From assembly GCA_959347315.1 (NCBI GenBank), contig OY365809.1, positions 1,883,439 through 1,947,438 of the forward strand: DNA of 64,000 nt, in the 5' to 3' direction. The stretch's first letter is position 1. Every line of letters starts with the position of its first letter. The notes under the pieces are model-generated. The model did no database searches. It was not told where the DNA came from and worked only from the letters and a program-made list of their open reading frames with translations. This document shows, piece after piece, positions 44,168-55,619 of the stretch. This DNA is from Bimastos eiseni. Taxonomy: Eukaryota > Annelida > Clitellata > Crassiclitellata > Lumbricidae. Position numbers and translations under genes: made by a program.

Positions 44168-44262
44168 GCTCTCAGAGGTAGATATGGAAAGCTCAGAGAA
44201 GAGGCACAATAGCGAGATGAGTGGCGACGTTTGACATTTGAACCTGGATAACAGACAGCGAA
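44168..44262 (+). mobile_element. LINE C-terminal scrap
   Basis: Translation LRGRYGKLREEAQ, stop, REEWRRLTFEPG matches the DGYGKLK-E...W region that closes the LINEs at 33.6 and 43.2 kb. Confidence 0.6.
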
Positions 44263-44537
44263 TATAACAGTACTGTCAATGTCATGCATTAATGGAGTCA
44301 TGCACATCAAGCAATACAAATTGTAAGAATTGTTCAAAACATAATTCCTGTCAATGACCCGAGTTGTCGCACGATGCCATTAAACTGAGAATTCATAAAT
44401 TCTAATGAATATTGCGCTCTATTTAGACACCTCGAAAACATCTTCTTTTGGTGAAATATTAAATCAAAACGTCAAATTCCACAAAAATCCGACCTCACTG
44501 CTCAGTATTAAAATACACGAAAAGTGCAAACTGCCTG

Positions 44538-44627
44538 ATCCGTGGCAGTGTCAGTCCCAAGTTTAGATAAAGGAGAAGGGTGACGCCAATTATCATTTAC
44601 TTCACACAGCGCCATTACGTTGAAACA
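44538..44627 (-). repeat. Family A repeat
   Basis: GGCAGTGTCAGTCCCAAG, AAAGGAGAAGGGTGACGCC and TTCACACAGCGCCATTACG. Confidence 0.7.
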
Positions 44628-44639
44628 ACTACTCACTGT

Positions 44640-44915
44640 TTTAGAGTTTTACACACCTCTGAATTATAGCCGTCGCTCTATAAATAAAATTTCTCTGTCG
44701 TATGAAATCGTACCAATTTAAACTCAAATAGCTTCATTGCCTCTTTTAAGAATGATTGTCGCCCTATAAGTTAAATTTATTTGTCATAAAATTACGTAAG
44801 ATCAATGAAGTCACTAATATGTTCATCTGCTAATTCGAATACATGGGGGCTTGAAATAATAACACACCTCTTTTATTACAATCTTAGGCCTATAAGTAAA
44901 ATTTGTCCAAAATAC
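44640..44915 (+). repeat. Family H repeats, three in a row
   Basis: CACACCTCTGAATTATAGCC, CCTCTTTTAAGAATGATTGTC and CACACCTCTTTTATTACAAT each precede a (GC)(TC)CTATAA-TAAA-TTT phrase, a loose tandem set about 110 bp apart. Confidence 0.5.
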
Positions 44916-44999
44916 AGTATAATTTATTGTAGTGTACAGTTCTAAAGGTAGGGCACGAACCCCCCCCCCCGCTAATACGCTCTCAATCCTTCTTCTGTT

Positions 45000-45412
45000 A
45001 ATTAATCGGCAAGAGCCGAGACGAAAGTACGAAAATAGTGTATGCTGCTGTCTCATGTACTGCTGCACACGAGTACACTTCTAAATGCCTGTACAATCTA
45101 CATACACAACTGTACAAATGGGTACTTTCAAATTATACCTGGATCATTAAATGATAGATATTAACTAGTTTGTTATTAATTCTATCTACTTTATTGGTCA
45201 TTGTCTCTCATGTTAGCATTTCCGCATTTTTGTCAGATCGTCTTTCTATCTACACAAAAACAATATCATAATATGTGCAGAAATTCACATGTGCACAATT
45301 TTCCACGTCCGTACTAAATTGAAGCTTTGCAAGCAACAATTCACAGCGCAGACTTTGAAAAAGCAAAAATTAGTCACCCAGAATACGGCCGCATCTTCCC
45401 CAACCCTTAACA
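45000..45412 (+). repeat. Direct repeat R2, copy 2
   Basis: CTTCTAAATGCCTGTACAAT, ATGTGCAGAAATTCACATG and TTAGTCACCCAGAATACGGC, with about 150 bp inserted relative to copy 1. The inserted part includes CTCATGTTAGCATTTCCGC, shared with 19.6 and 42.2 kb. The 107-codon frame at 45289 starts in this repeat and is not called. Confidence 0.6.
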
Positions 45413-45689
45413 TCATCGCCTCTGGGGAAAAGGTGGCGTCTAAGTGTCTAGCCTGGCTACCGGGGAATCCCCGTTGTATTATGATTCACTTGGTTCGCCA
45501 TATGGCCTCAACCGCCGAAGCCGTTGCCATGGTCGCAGCGCAGTCAAAGGACGCGCCATCTGTTAGAATGACCGCAGGGAGTATGGAACGCCATTGGTCG
45601 TTTCGTAATTAAACCAGGCGTGTTATGCTCAACAGAGGCTGGTGTATAATGACAATCTCAGGCCTAAACAAGTCGCTTCTACAGAGCTG
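45413..45689. other. No gene seen
   Basis: GC-richer patch at 45410-45610 without a recognisable domain. Confidence 0.35.
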
Positions 45690-45755
45690 CAAAAACGAAG
45701 TGGCGGGAACCAGCTTATTCACAGGCGCTCAACCAAAACAAAATCGATAGGCAGT
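45690..45755 (-). repeat. Family F repeat end
   Basis: GGGAACCAGCTTATTCACAG, GCGCTCAACC and CAAAACAAAATCGAT; the last block is shared with the palindrome flank at 13.56 kb. Confidence 0.6.
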
Positions 45756-45837
45756 GACTCAAGTTGCATGGTAAAGGAACGATATGAAATATGAATACCA
45801 CTATCATTATAACAACACTGTGTGGTTGTAACAACAT

Positions 45838-45889
45838 TCATTCATTCATTCCGATGATTTATATAGCGTCTTTCAAGAAACCTACTCAT
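45838..45889 (-). mobile_element. L2-like LINE tail
   Basis: The minus strand reads GAGTAGGTTTCTTGAAAGAC, GCTATATAAATCATCGG and AATGAATGAATGAATG, the standard L2-type end. A family A copy begins at the other side. Confidence 0.65.
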
Positions 45890-45958
45890 AGGTCATTGGA
45901 GTCGCCCTACTCCTTTATCCGGGCTTGGGACTGGCACTGCATGAGTGCAGGCGGTGAC
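45890..45958 (+). repeat. Family A repeat, 3' two-thirds
   Basis: GTCGCCCTACTCCTTTATCC, TTGGGACTGGCACTGCATG and AGTGCAGGCGGTG; abuts the L2 tail. Confidence 0.72.
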
Positions 45959-46029
45959 AGAGTACTCAATACGGCTTCAGCTCACTTATTTATTGCCATA
46001 GTTACATATCTGGATGTTGACACAATCAT

Positions 46030-46570
46030 ATTAATTGCCATATTCATTGCCCTATTTGTTGCCTATTTATTAACCAATATATTGCCCTATTTTGTTGACC
46101 TCTCTATTATCCTATCGTTGCCCTATTTGTTGATTATTTACTTAACTGTATAGTGCATATTTGTTGACCTCTTTTGTTGCCCTATTCATTGTCCTATTTG
46201 TTGACCTCTTTTGTTGCCCTATTCATTGTCCTATTTGTTGCCCTCTTTTGTTGCCCTATTCATTGTCCTATTTGTTGATCTCTCTCGTTGCCCTATTCAT
46301 TGTCCTATTTGTTGACCTCTTTTGTTGCCCTATTCATTGTCCTATTTGTTGCCCTCTTTTGTTGCCCTATTCATTGTCCTATTTGTTGATCTCTCTCGTT
46401 GCCCTATTCATTGTCCTATTTGTTGACCTCTTTTGTTGCCCTATTCATTGTCCTATTTGTTGACCTCTTTTGTTGCCCTATTCATTGTCCAATTTGTTGA
46501 CCTCTTTTGTTGCCCTATTCATTGTCCTATTTGTTGACCTCTTTATTGACCCACATATTGCTCTATCTAG
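46030..46570 (+). repeat. 37-bp minisatellite with 111-bp higher-order unit
   Basis: From 46166 to about 46535 the monomer (TTGTTGCCCTATTCATTGTC plus CTATTTGTTGACCTCTT) repeats exactly every 37 bp. Monomer starts at 46203, 46240 and 46277 carry GACC, GCCC and GATC variants; the same trio repeats at 46314, 46351 and 46388. Flanks to 46030 and 46570 are degenerate. The 100-codon frame across it is open because 3 x 37 bp = 37 codons; it is not evidence of a protein. Confidence 0.9.
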
Positions 46571-46789
46571 TGCCAGATTAGTTGACCAACCTATTGACCT
46601 ATCAATTTCGCCACCACACTATCACTATATTAGATGTTAGATAATGCTACACTGTAGATCATTTTGCTATCGAATGCGAGGAAGAATCTAATATCGAATG
46701 GAAAACTTGATGTTGTTGATTCAATTGATGGATGACGACGAGAAATCAATAACTAAGGAACTCAATCAACGAATGAGTCAAAGAGATAG

Positions 46790-47035
46790 TCACGCAGACA
46801 GACAGACATACACACATGTAAACAGATAAACACAAATACATACAGGCAGACACACACATGCAGTCACACAGACAAAACACAGGGACAGACACATATCACG
46901 TACACTGACACACAGACACAGACAGCCACACGGTGAAGTTCAGCAACAACGACGACATTTGGAGAGAGAGACAGACAGACAGACAGAGAAAGAGAGAGAC
47001 AGAGAGACAGAGAGACAGAGAGTAAAAGAGAGCGA
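46790..47035. repeat. CAGACA and GACAGAGA low-complexity runs
   Basis: Two patches, 46790-46930 (ACACAGACA words) and 46965-47035 (GACAGAGA words). Confidence 0.75.
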
Positions 47036-47264
47036 CCAATTACAGTCACAATGAGTCACTTTAATGATTCACGAAAACAAACCAGTCGTATTGTATTCAT
47101 GTGATTATAATTGTATGGTGTATTTCCGCATATTCGGCTTTCCATTGTCATAGCCATCCAGCTATTAACCGATTTCTCATCATCATCGTCGTCGTCGTCC
47201 GTAGATGGCGCGAGACGATCGCTACGGCTCATCAACACTGATCACTTTCTCAGTCGGCTTGGCT
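47036..47264. other. No gene seen
   Basis: Includes a short CATCATCGTCGTCGTC run near 47180. Confidence 0.4.
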
Positions 47265-47609
47265 GTACCGCTGTCTCTGTGTGTGTCTCTCTCTGTATGT
47301 CTGTCTCTTTGTCTGTCTGTCTGCATGTCTGACTTACTGTCTCTGTCTCCCTCTATCTATCTGCCTGTCTGTCTCTGTCTGTCTCTTTGTCTCACGCCTT
47401 GTCTTCCTCTCGCTCTCACTAACTCTCTCTCCCTGTCCGTGTGTCTATTTCTCTTTGTCAGTGTTTGTCTGCCTCTTGCTCTCTGTGTGTCTCTGTGTCG
47501 TTCCCTGTTGTCTTTCTTCTTTTCTTCTTTTTGTTGCTGTTCAACTTGTCTCTACTCTGACTGCCTGTTCACGCGTGTGTCTGTCTGTGTGTCTATGTAT
47601 CTTTCTGTC

Positions 47610-47645
<36 letters not shown>

Positions 47646-47665
47646 GCTCTGTCTCATTCTCACTC
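47265..47665. repeat. CTGTCT-rich microsatellite, interrupted
   Basis: CTGT and CTCT words dominate. The 136- and 172-codon frames over it are artefacts. Confidence 0.85.
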
Positions 47666-48129
47666 TCCCTTTCTTATCACCTTCTGCTTAATACCAATCC
47701 TCTGTGATGTTCCACGTGCGTAGTTTCCCGCCAACCATCCCTCTGTCGTCTGCATCTGACAATGGCCAACGGCGCCAGCGAGGCATCGCCCGCGGCAAAA
47801 CGACGTCACGGGTGACGAATCATGTAGCGCCAGTAGGAGGACGACTGCAGGAAAGCGATAATCACAATCACTTCCGCTAGTCGCATCCACGCCGCGGTGC
47901 TTGATTGCTCGTGCTGCTGGTACTGATGAATAGAATGGGAATGGGGAGATGATGGGGAAGATATTGGGGAATGGGGAGATGATGGGGAGGATATTGGGGA
48001 ATGGGGAGGCTGGTGTCTGTTGGTGATTGTACGTGGAATCGATGACTAGTTAATAACAATGAGATCATCGATGTGTAAGACAAAGCCGGGATAGGAGAGA
48101 ATCACCGGAGTTCAGTGGGATGAGTGGCT
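47666..48129. other. No gene; short 31-bp tandem repeat
   Basis: At 47936-48008 GGGGAGATGATGGGGA, GATATTGGGGAAT repeats about 2.3 times. The remainder is unassigned. Confidence 0.5.
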
Positions 48130-48230
48130 GTTTCTGTTAACAACACTATGTGATGACGGAGATCATTAGCGTCACCATCCTCCTTTGTCCAGACTTAAGA
48201 CTGGCACTACCAGAGTGCAAAGAGTCGTGG
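48130..48230 (+). repeat. Family A repeat, first of a tandem pair
   Basis: GTTAACAACACTATGTGATG, ATCATTAGCGTCACCATCCT and GGCACTACCAGAGTGC with the hairpin. Confidence 0.72.
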
Positions 48231-48235
48231 TGGTA

Positions 48236-48335
48236 GTTGCAGTAATTAATAGCACTTTGCGAAAATTAACATAATTAGTGTCGCCCTCCTCCTTAGTGCA
48301 TTCTTGGGACTGGCACTTTCGTAGTGAAATCAGTG
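48236..48335 (+). repeat. Family A repeat, second of a tandem pair
   Basis: GTTGCAGTAATTAATAGCAC, TAGTGTCGCCCTCCTCCTTA and TTGGGACTGGCACTTTCG, joined by GTGGTGGTA to the first copy. Confidence 0.7.
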
Positions 48336-48864
48336 TTTGACACTAAGCTACGCATTACAAACTAACTGTTAAAAAATGATAGCATTTTATTTATTAGCCA
48401 CTGGGACAGTTAATAAGGGTATTTAAGAAATGTTACGATTGTCAATATGGGAATTTTGCTGGATGTTAGCGACATCTTTTGGCTTCGCGTCGATCTAACC
48501 CAGCAACTTTAGTGCAACAATAAATATTTATGTGGCCAGTTATATTTTTTCTTTTTAGGCCAATGTTGTTTCTATTCTATTTTCATTTTTTGCCAATAGG
48601 GTTCTCCATTTGATTTAATGGCTTCTTTTTCTGTTTTAATAACTTAATCTCTCGCTCAGCGACTAGCACTTGACTTCTTTGAAACCAGATGCGAGAACTA
48701 CAAGCCACGTTGGTAATTTTATAACCTAATATGCTAGTGTTTTAAAGGTGTCTAAGCAGAACGCAGAACAATGCTCCCTTCAATTATAATATCGAAGTCT
48801 ACACTATTATGTTAGAGAGATCGCTGTTAAAATACTCTACAGCTATACCAATAAAGTTCACTCA
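48336..48864. other. No gene seen
   Basis: TTTAAAGGTGTCTAAGCAGA at 48742 is the recurrent family H-type motif. Confidence 0.4.
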
Positions 48865-49560
48865 TCTTAATACCTTACCCTAACACTTACCTCAATACCT
48901 TACGCTAATACCTTAACTCAAATGCTTTGCCTTTATATATTCCGATAATACCCTACCTCAAAGCGTCACCTGACCTTTGCACCACGTCTAAACTTAATAG
49001 CACCTTAACTAAATGCCTTACCTGAAAATCTTATCACACCTATGCCCTACGTTAATAAATAACCGTACCTTACCTCATTACATCAGCCTATTGTCTCAGA
49101 TTGATACCTTAGCTTGTTCTTACCTTGATACTTCAGCTCATTACCGTACTTCATTATTTACCACAATACCTTACTTTATTATCTTGCCGATAATAATGAT
49201 CTTGATACATCACCTTACCATATACTTTAGACCAATACCTGAGCTAAATACGCAACAACTTACCTTAAAACCTTACTTTTATACTCTACCTTAATACGTT
49301 TAATACTTTAGGCTAATGCATTAGCTTAATACCTCACTTAATAACTTACCTTCATACCTTATCTTAATACTCTCGTTAATACCTCAACTTAATACTTTAG
49401 TCCAACACCATAGCTTAAAACCCTACTCAATAACTTACCTTATTACCGTACTTTAGTACCGTACCTTAGTACCTCAGTGAAATACCTTTGGCCAATACCT
49501 CAGCTTAATACCCTACTTAATAACTAACCTTACGCTTTACGTTGATACCTAACCAAACCT
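48865..49560. repeat. Degenerate CTTAATACCTTA minisatellite (~700 bp)
   Basis: TTAATACCTTA, CTCAATACCTTA and CTAATACCT words recur at about 12-18 bp with high divergence. Confidence 0.8.
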
Positions 49561-50309
49561 TGCTTCATTGTTACCCTCCTAATCCCTAAGAACATATCCA
49601 GACCCAGGGTCATTCAACGAAACAGTCCATAAATCTTTCTCTCATTTCGATTCCCATTAAACTAAACTGAAACACGAATCGACCGATACACAAACGAAAC
49701 GACTCTCGTCAGTATTAAAGCACGGGCGATTCGCGGCCCTAGCAACCGCAGACCCCCTTTGATCGCTCATTAAAATTACCGCCCAACCAAAACGACATCT
49801 GTCAAGCGATTTTCGAACCAACCGTTTCGCCAGCCCGGCTTCAAATTAACAGCGCTCCAGTCAGTGGTCCGATTAACGGGATGAAAGGAGTTAGCGGCGT
49901 TTCACGGATACACCGCCAGGGGACTGAAATCCCTGGCCGTCTGGCGGGCAATTCTGGCCGCTACGTGACGCCAGAAAAGGTTCAGATCGGCGGCGACATC
50001 TATTGGTGGATTAATAAACAAAACAATTTCGGAGGCGGGATTACGAACCGCAGATTTTTCTAACAAAGGCTATTATGGCACGTGAATAATAAAAGCGCTC
50101 GCAGACAAAGTGGTGACTACTTTGAAAGCGGTAGTTCATCAAAGAAAATCGCAGTCCATTGTTTTATTTTATGTGAGTGGTTGTCCGAGGAGGAATTATT
50201 TGGATGACCGCGCCCTTTTGATTCGGTCTCGGTGGGGTTGATGGAGCTATATAAATTTGTAATAATTTTTAATTGTTATACTGACGGTGTAGAAAGTAAT
50301 GGGGCTTAT
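49561..50309. other. Unique GC-richer stretch, no gene seen
   Basis: 49600-50110 is not repetitive. The 60-codon frame at 49881 has no domain. ATTAATAAACAAAACAA (50010-50027), a CACGTG at about 50080 and other short motifs make a regulatory role possible but unproven. Confidence 0.35.
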
Positions 50310-50830
50310 GACGATGATTAAGAGAGTGAGAGGGAGAGAGACGGTAGTTCTCAGAGAGTAAAACAGACATGGAGAAGATGGAGAGAGAGACAGAGAGACA
50401 GGCAGAGAGAGAGAGAGACAGAGAGAGAGAGACAGAGAGAGAGACAGAGAGAGAGAGAGAGACGCGCCAGAGAGGGATATATCGAGACAGAGTGTGACAG
50501 ATAGAGACAGACAAAGAAACAGAGACAAACAGAGAGGCAGACAGAGTAGGAGACATAAGGACAAAGACAGATTAGGGCACAGAGAACGATGCAGATAAAA
50601 ACAACTGTGGCATTGAACGATACAGAGGCAAGAAGACAGACATAAACAGACAGAGACAGACAGAGACAGACAGAGACAGACAGAGGCAGTTACAGAGACA
50701 GACAGAGGCAGTTACAGAGACAGACAGAGGCAGTTACAGAGACAGACAGAGACAGACAGAGACAGACAGAGACAGACAGAGACAGACAGAGACAGACAGA
50801 GACAGACAGAAGCAGGCCTCTCATTGTATT
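50310..50830. repeat. GAGA/GACAGA array
   Basis: GAGAGACAGAGA words to 50560, then GACAGACAGA with three CAGAGGCAGTTACAGAGACA units at 50680-50745, ending in a clean (GACAGA)n. Confidence 0.88.
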
Positions 50831-51239
50831 TTTGTCTCTGCCATTTCCTGCGTTTGTCTGTCTGTCTGTCTTGTTGCCTCTGAGAACGAGAGAAGCAGAA
50901 AGAGAGAGCAGTCAACCTAGACAGAGAGATAGAAAACAAGATACATGTAAAGATAGAGGCATAGGCAAGCAAATGCACAGAGACACAGGATCAGGAGAGA
51001 GGCATGCATGCAGGCGTACATGGAGACGTACTCACAGGCACATATTCAACACCTCGACATATGTGACCGATCGAGTCCTTGCATCCTTCCTGTCACCCCT
51101 TCCCTCTTCTTCCCTTACCCTGCATGTTTCAAGGGCGCAGCAACCCCTTTTGGGTGCCATCGTTCGGGTATTGCGATGAAGTTACTTTGGGAGAGGCTAA
51201 AACAGAGACAGGCAGACGTACCACGAACGACATAGGAGG
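50831..51239. other. No gene seen
   Basis: Mixed low-complexity and unique sequence. Confidence 0.4.
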
Positions 51240-51470
51240 AGCTATTAGAAGAGATAACGAGTGACAGGCGGACATACAGGCGGACATACAGGCGGACATA
51301 CACACATACAGATAAGCAGACAGGCAGAGACATGGACAGTGACAGACAAAGAAACAGAAAGAGACAAAGACAAAGATAGATAAAGAGACAGAGACAGAGA
51401 CCGGGACAGATAAAGGGACTTAGACAGACAGAGAAACAGAGAAAAAGACATAGGCAGAGAGGGGTAGATA
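51240..51470. repeat. GACATACAGGCG and GACAGA-rich repeats
   Basis: Three units of CAGGCGGACATA followed by GACAAAGA/GACAGAGA words. Confidence 0.75.
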
Positions 51471-51844
51471 GAGAGGGGTGGGAAGAAGATAAAGAGGAGT
51501 CTTTGAATGAGCGAATGTAGTGTAAGTGTGATGTTAGGGTCTTCGCTTTCTCCCTAATTGCTCATCTCTCTGTTGTCGTCCCTTCCTCAAAGCGAGGCGT
51601 AGGGTCTTTTGAAGGGGTAATCCAATCCCATTGTGAGCGTCGCTTTGGGCGAATGAAAGGGTTCCATCCTGTTGACCCTCGGCGGACGGAGGGAGGGTAC
51701 GAGCAATAGGGGATGCGACGGGTGGCTACCCTCCCCGCGTTTGGGGGAAGGCCAGGGTAGTTCGGGCGATGAATGCCTATCTATAGGGGAATTTATGTTG
51801 GAAAGGGTTGAAAGTAGCGGATGTCAGGTAGACTATAGAATATT
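51471..51844. other. No gene seen
   Basis: Non-periodic. Confidence 0.4.
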
Positions 51845-52200
51845 GGAAAAGGAGGAGGAGGAAGAGGAAGAGAAGGGAGGAGGAGGGAGGAGGAGGGAGG
51901 AGGAGGGAGGAGGAGGGAGGAGGAAGGAGGAGGAGAGCAGAGGACGGAGACAGAGAGGGAGAAGGTAAAGGGGATGAAGGAGCAAGAGGAGAGGGAAGAA
52001 GAGGAAAAAGGAGAATAAGAGAAAGGAAAAGAAAAATGAAAAGAAAGAAGAAGAGGAGGAAAAGGAGAAGAGGAAGGACAATGAGAATGAGGAAGAATGG
52101 GTAACGAAGGAGAAAAAGAAGAAATGATGGAAAGATATGCTGCAGGCGGAAGTAAAGAAGGATAAGAAGGAGGTGGAGGAGGAGGAGGAAAAAGAAAAGG
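51845..52200. repeat. ~350-bp polypurine tract (GGAGGA/GAAGAA)
   Basis: Nearly all plus-strand bases are A or G, with a GGAGGAGGGAGGAGG core at about 51880-51930. Ser/Pro/Phe-rich minus frames over it are artefacts. Confidence 0.9.
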
Positions 52201-52349
52201 GAACTGAAGACGCCCCATTTACAGGCCGCCTTCTAATTTCTCTCACCCTATAAAGAACCAGTACAAGGGAACATCCGTCACACTGCGTCTCTGTTTCCGC
52301 CGCTTTGCCTCTCTGCCATTATACCTCTACATGTATGTGTGCCTCTGTG

Positions 52350-52410
52350 TCTGTCTCTCCCTGTCCCTCTCCCTGTCCCTCTCCCTGTCCCTCTCCCTGT
52401 CCCTCTCCGT
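52350..52410. repeat. CCCTGT/CCCTCT hexanucleotide run
   Basis: Four to five units of TCCCTGTCCCTC. Confidence 0.8.
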
Positions 52411-52756
52411 TTCCTTCTCCCATGATCTTTCTAACCGCATCTCGTCCTTGTATAACTGCTGAGTTTGATTTCAGCCGAGATTTAAAGGACGTTCAGTCTT
52501 TCCTCCGTTTGTCTCCCATTCGTCAGATTCTGACGATGGATCATGGAATTCTACAGAACAGCTTTTCATACGTAGATAGGAAGCATTTGACCAAATCAAC
52601 ACTTTCTGACTATCAGCCGATGTTGACTTTGCAAATGGGTAATTGAGACAATGTGTAAACTTAAATGTAAATGGTAAATGCTAATTGTAAATGCATGTAG
52701 GCTTCATTGCAAATGTAAACTTACGTTGGTACTAACATAAATGTAACTAGCGATCA
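52411..52756. other. No gene seen
   Basis: TAAATGTAAATG-type words near 52660-52745 form a faint repeat. Confidence 0.4.
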
Positions 52757-52828
52757 TGACTGATGATGATGATGATGAAGATGATGACGATGACGATGAT
52801 GACGATAATATTAGTAATAATAATGACA

Positions 52829-52862
<34 letters not shown>

Positions 52863-52920
52863 CGACGATGAGGGTGACGATGTTAACGATGATGGTGATG
52901 ATGATGATGATGAAATAAAG
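52757..52920. repeat. GAT/GAC trinucleotide array
   Basis: GATGATGATGACGATG-type run. Confidence 0.85.
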
Positions 52921-52994
52921 CGATGAAAATAATGATGATGGTGACATAAACAATGATGATGACGACGATAACTACGACGATGATGCTGATCAAA

Positions 52995-53090
52995 TGGATG
53001 ATGGATGGATGAATCCAGTGTTTAGCGGCAGCTCTTGACAACAATAACAGAAATAATTTGCTTCGCATATTACAGAACTCACAGTTTACT
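52995..53090 (+). repeat. Family B repeat
   Basis: GATGGATGGATGAATCCAGT, GTTTAGCGGCAGCTCTTGAC and GCATATTACAGAACTCACAG. Confidence 0.65.
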
Positions 53091-53182
53091 CAGAGGTCAA
53101 AATTAAGAATGGTGTGAGTTGAGTTCGTGAACATGGCAATAAGTTGAGACCATGTACACGATAATTTTTTGAAGAGCAAGTA

Positions 53183-53285
53183 GTTTCAGTTTAACGACAC
53201 TGTGTGATAACAAAGCTCATTGAGGTCTCCCTCCTCCTTTAACCAGACTTAGGACTGGCACTGCCTGAGTGCGAGCGGTGTCGGA
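53183..53285 (+). repeat. Family A repeat, full length
   Basis: GTTTCAGTTTAACGACACTG, TCCCTCCTCCTTTAACC and GGCACTGCCTGAGTGCGAGC. Confidence 0.78.
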
Positions 53286-53534
53286 GTCTATCGAAGGACT
53301 GCGCGTCCACATGCTATTTGGTAGGCGTGGCCGGGGCGGAAGTGGCGTCTGGCCTGAAGGGAGGAGGGGGTTGGGTTGACGCGACACCTGTTGGTCTAAG
53401 ACAACAAGCCACTTGTAAGAGTCGGCGAAGATGACTGTGTCAAGCGGAAGCCGGTAATTAGGGCGCTCTCTCTCAGTGGGCTGACAGAAGACGTTGGGAA
53501 TTTATAGGGCTAGAGGGACAGAAGGAGGGAGTGG
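53286..53534. other. No gene seen
   Basis: GC-richer spacer without a supported frame. Confidence 0.4.
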
Positions 53535-53760
53535 GTCGTTCAGACAGACAGACAGACAGACAGAGCGAGAGAGAAAGGGGCAGAAGAGGAAGAGGAGTGG
53601 GAGAAGGATTTGGGAGGCTGGAAGAGGGCAGGCAGAGGGTTTGAGGAAGCATGGAGGCAGAGAGAAAGGTTGGGAGGTAGGCAGTTGAGGAGGAGGGAGG
53701 ATGATGGGGAGATAAAAGAGAGGCAGGGAGAGAAATAGAGAAGATAGGGGGATGTTGCAA
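53535..53760. repeat. GACA run and purine-rich sequence
   Basis: (GACA)n at about 53540-53563 then GGGAGG/GAGAAAG purines. Confidence 0.7.
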
Positions 53761-53838
53761 ATGGAGAGGAAGGAGGAATGGCGGGCGAGAAGGAAAAGAT
53801 CAGGCAGAATCAAATAGAGAGGGCAGCGAATGAGCACT

Positions 53839-54722
<884 letters not shown>

Positions 54723-54808
54723 TTCAGCAGTGCCAGCCCCAAGCTCGGAAAAATGAGGTGGGCGATGCTAATGAACTTTGCCATCACACAGTGTCGTTAA
54801 ACTGCAAT
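54723..54808 (-). repeat. Family A repeat, first of a duplicated A+D block
   Basis: CAGCAGTGCCAGCCCCAAGC, GGCGATGCTAATGAACTTTG and CACACAGTGTCGTTAAACTG. Confidence 0.75.
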
Positions 54809-54820
54809 CATTTCCTTAAG

Positions 54821-54876
54821 CCTAACTACATCAGGATGGCACTACAAATCCAGTCAACCCCTCTCGGGTATTGAAC
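54821..54876 (+). repeat. Repeat D, copy 1
   Basis: CTAACTACATCAGGATGGC, CCAGTCAACCCCT and TCGGGTATTGAAC; recurs at 55066. Confidence 0.7.
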
Positions 54877-54896
54877 TCATTCGCCACAGCTCGTAT

Positions 54897-54982
54897 TCTG
54901 ACAGTGCCAGTCCCATGCCTGGAGAAATGAGAAGGGCGACAGTAATCATCTTTGTTACGACACATTTTCGTTAAACAACAAC
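54897..54982 (-). repeat. Family A repeat, second of a duplicated A+D block
   Basis: CTGACAGTGCCAGTCCCATG, GAAGGGCGACAGTAATCATC and ACATTTTCGTTAAACAAC. Confidence 0.72.
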
Positions 54983-55065
54983 TTACGCAAAGACATTAGA
55001 CAACAACTCAATCAAGTAAACTAGAAACTGCAACACGATACAATTGATTGTGGTCAACACAAAGG

Positions 55066-55120
55066 TCTAACTACATCACGATGGCCCTAGAAAACCAGTC
55101 GACCCCTATCGGGTATGAAC
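55066..55120 (+). repeat. Repeat D, copy 2
   Basis: CTAACTACATCACGATGGCC, CCAGTCGACCCCT and TCGGGTATGAAC; about 85% identical to copy 1 by eye. Confidence 0.7.
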
Positions 55121-55619
55121 TATGAAACCCCTTCGCAGACGTCATTAGTCTTCACTTTGCCCCATTCACGTCACGACGAAAATTCGACCCAGATTCGAAG
55201 CAGCGTCAGATTTCGTCGTATGACTGTCGCGCCAAATCCACCACCTGTCGCGGCAGACGGCCAGAAATTGGCGGGAATAATCACGAAGAGATAGGAGTGC
55301 GCCGAGGCAGAAGAGAAGAAGGAGAGGGGTACGGTTAGGAGAAGGCAGGGAGGGGTAGAGAGGGTGGGTGAGAAGAAGAAAGCCCTCCGATCACGCGTCA
55401 GGTATTCATTGCGCCTTGACTGGCCAGGTGGTCGCATTGTTAATGGGAGACGGCGAGTACAGGCTGTTCGGAAAGTATATTTTAAGCTCTACGCAGAATG
55501 CCTGACGCAGCCAGAATTTATGTAGCGGCAATGTTCTTTTGTTATATTAGGCTACAAATGTATTATTTAGTTATGTTTAATTGGTTAGTTTGACAAATGT
55601 GGTAGTCATAAGATGTTAT
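55121..55619. other. No gene seen
   Basis: The minus frame at 55171-55437 lacks a domain. Confidence 0.4.

Noticed and set aside
45289..45612. 107-codon frame
   Set aside because: Starts inside direct repeat R2 with a GTG and matches no family.
46161..46463. 100-codon hydrophobic frame resembling a membrane protein
   Set aside because: Generated by the 37-bp minisatellite; 111 bp is 37 codons, so the frame stays open by arithmetic.
46166..46535. CRISPR-like regular repeats
   Set aside because: Contiguous monomers without spacers, in animal DNA.
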